Below, one piece after another: positions 6,019 to 6,060 of a stretch of DNA of 6,060 nucleotides. Source of the DNA: an uncultured Clostridia bacterium (GTDB lineage: Bacteria > Bacillota > Clostridia > TANB77 > CAG-508); NCBI GenBank assembly GCA_947629995.1, contig CANRFX010000064.1, positions 1 through 6,060 of the forward strand, written 5' to 3'. Position 1 is the stretch's first letter. Every line of letters begins with the position of its first letter. The notes under the pieces are model-generated. The model did not search any database. It saw only the letters and a program-made list of their open reading frames with translations, and was not told where the DNA came from. A program made the position numbers and the translations under genes.

Positions 6019-6025
6019 TCCTTTC
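6019..6025 (-). promoter_or_regulatory. Ribosome binding site of dnaA
   Basis: GAAAGGA lies 8 bases before the ATG at 6010 and decides the start. The ATG at 6019 shares bases with this site and so cannot use it. Confidence 0.75.
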
Positions 6026-6051
6026 ATAAACGCGTAATCGTTTACTCCCTA

Positions 6052-6060
6052 ATCATAACA
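6052..6060 (-). promoter_or_regulatory. Possible extended -10 of the dnaA promoter
   Basis: Minus-strand TGTTATGAT fits an extended -10 element (TG, one base, TATGAT). It would start transcription roughly 35 bases before the dnaA ATG. The -35 region lies outside the window, so the call is tentative. The dnaA-dnaN gap has a near-identical TGTTATAAT. Confidence 0.35.

Noticed and set aside
6011..6019. dnaA start at the ATG at 6019
   Set aside because: That ATG overlaps the GAAAGGA ribosome binding site, which is correctly spaced for 6010.
1..6060. CRISPR array, tRNA or rRNA gene, insertion sequence, phage or defence gene
   Set aside because: No regularly spaced repeats, cloverleaf, rRNA-like tracts, transposase or integrase sequence were seen; the four replication genes and their spacers account for the window.

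Overview
The window is the replication-origin neighbourhood of a very AT-rich Bacillota bacterium, most likely from the Clostridia. That placement rests on the gene order dnaA-dnaN-recF-gyrB, strong AGGAGG-type ribosome binding sites, AGA/CGT-type arginine codons, and GyrB wording such as LPLWGKMLNVEKAR, which I associate with Clostridia. All four genes lie on the minus strand and run from right to left.

Layout in the direction of transcription: a dnaA leader with a possible extended -10 at the window edge; dnaA (6010 to 4675); a 334-base dnaA-dnaN gap (4674 to 4341) that looks like oriC, with DnaA boxes and a period-3 DnaA-trio tract beside two tandem box-like 9-mers; dnaN (4340 to 3222); a 59-base gap with a hairpin and a perfect DnaA box; recF (3162 to 2086); gyrB (2086 to 155), whose ATG overlaps the recF stop; a short repeat directly after the gyrB stop; and a strong stem-loop (66-101), probably the operon terminator. 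The products are the initiator, the sliding clamp, a clamp-era repair ATPase and a gyrase subunit.

The remarkable feature is that dnaA is broken by one single-base frameshift and gyrB by three, while dnaN and recF are intact. All four lesions are the same event: an extra C directly before a conserved glycine codon GGA, so the zero-frame codon becomes CGG and the site reads NNN-CGG-A. Skipping the C restores full-length, textbook DnaA (444 aa) and GyrB (642 aa). Elsewhere in about 1,816 codons of these four genes I find no in-frame CGG, although CGT, CGC and CGA are all used for arginine. The same TGGAAAA context occurs several times without an insertion. Without a shift, each reading frame ends within 6 to 10 codons.

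This pattern suggests CGG is unassigned or very poorly read in this organism. The ribosome would then move +1 to read GGA, or a tRNA would read CGGA as a four-base glycine codon. A systematic sequencing or assembly artefact is the main rival explanation and cannot be excluded from the sequence alone.
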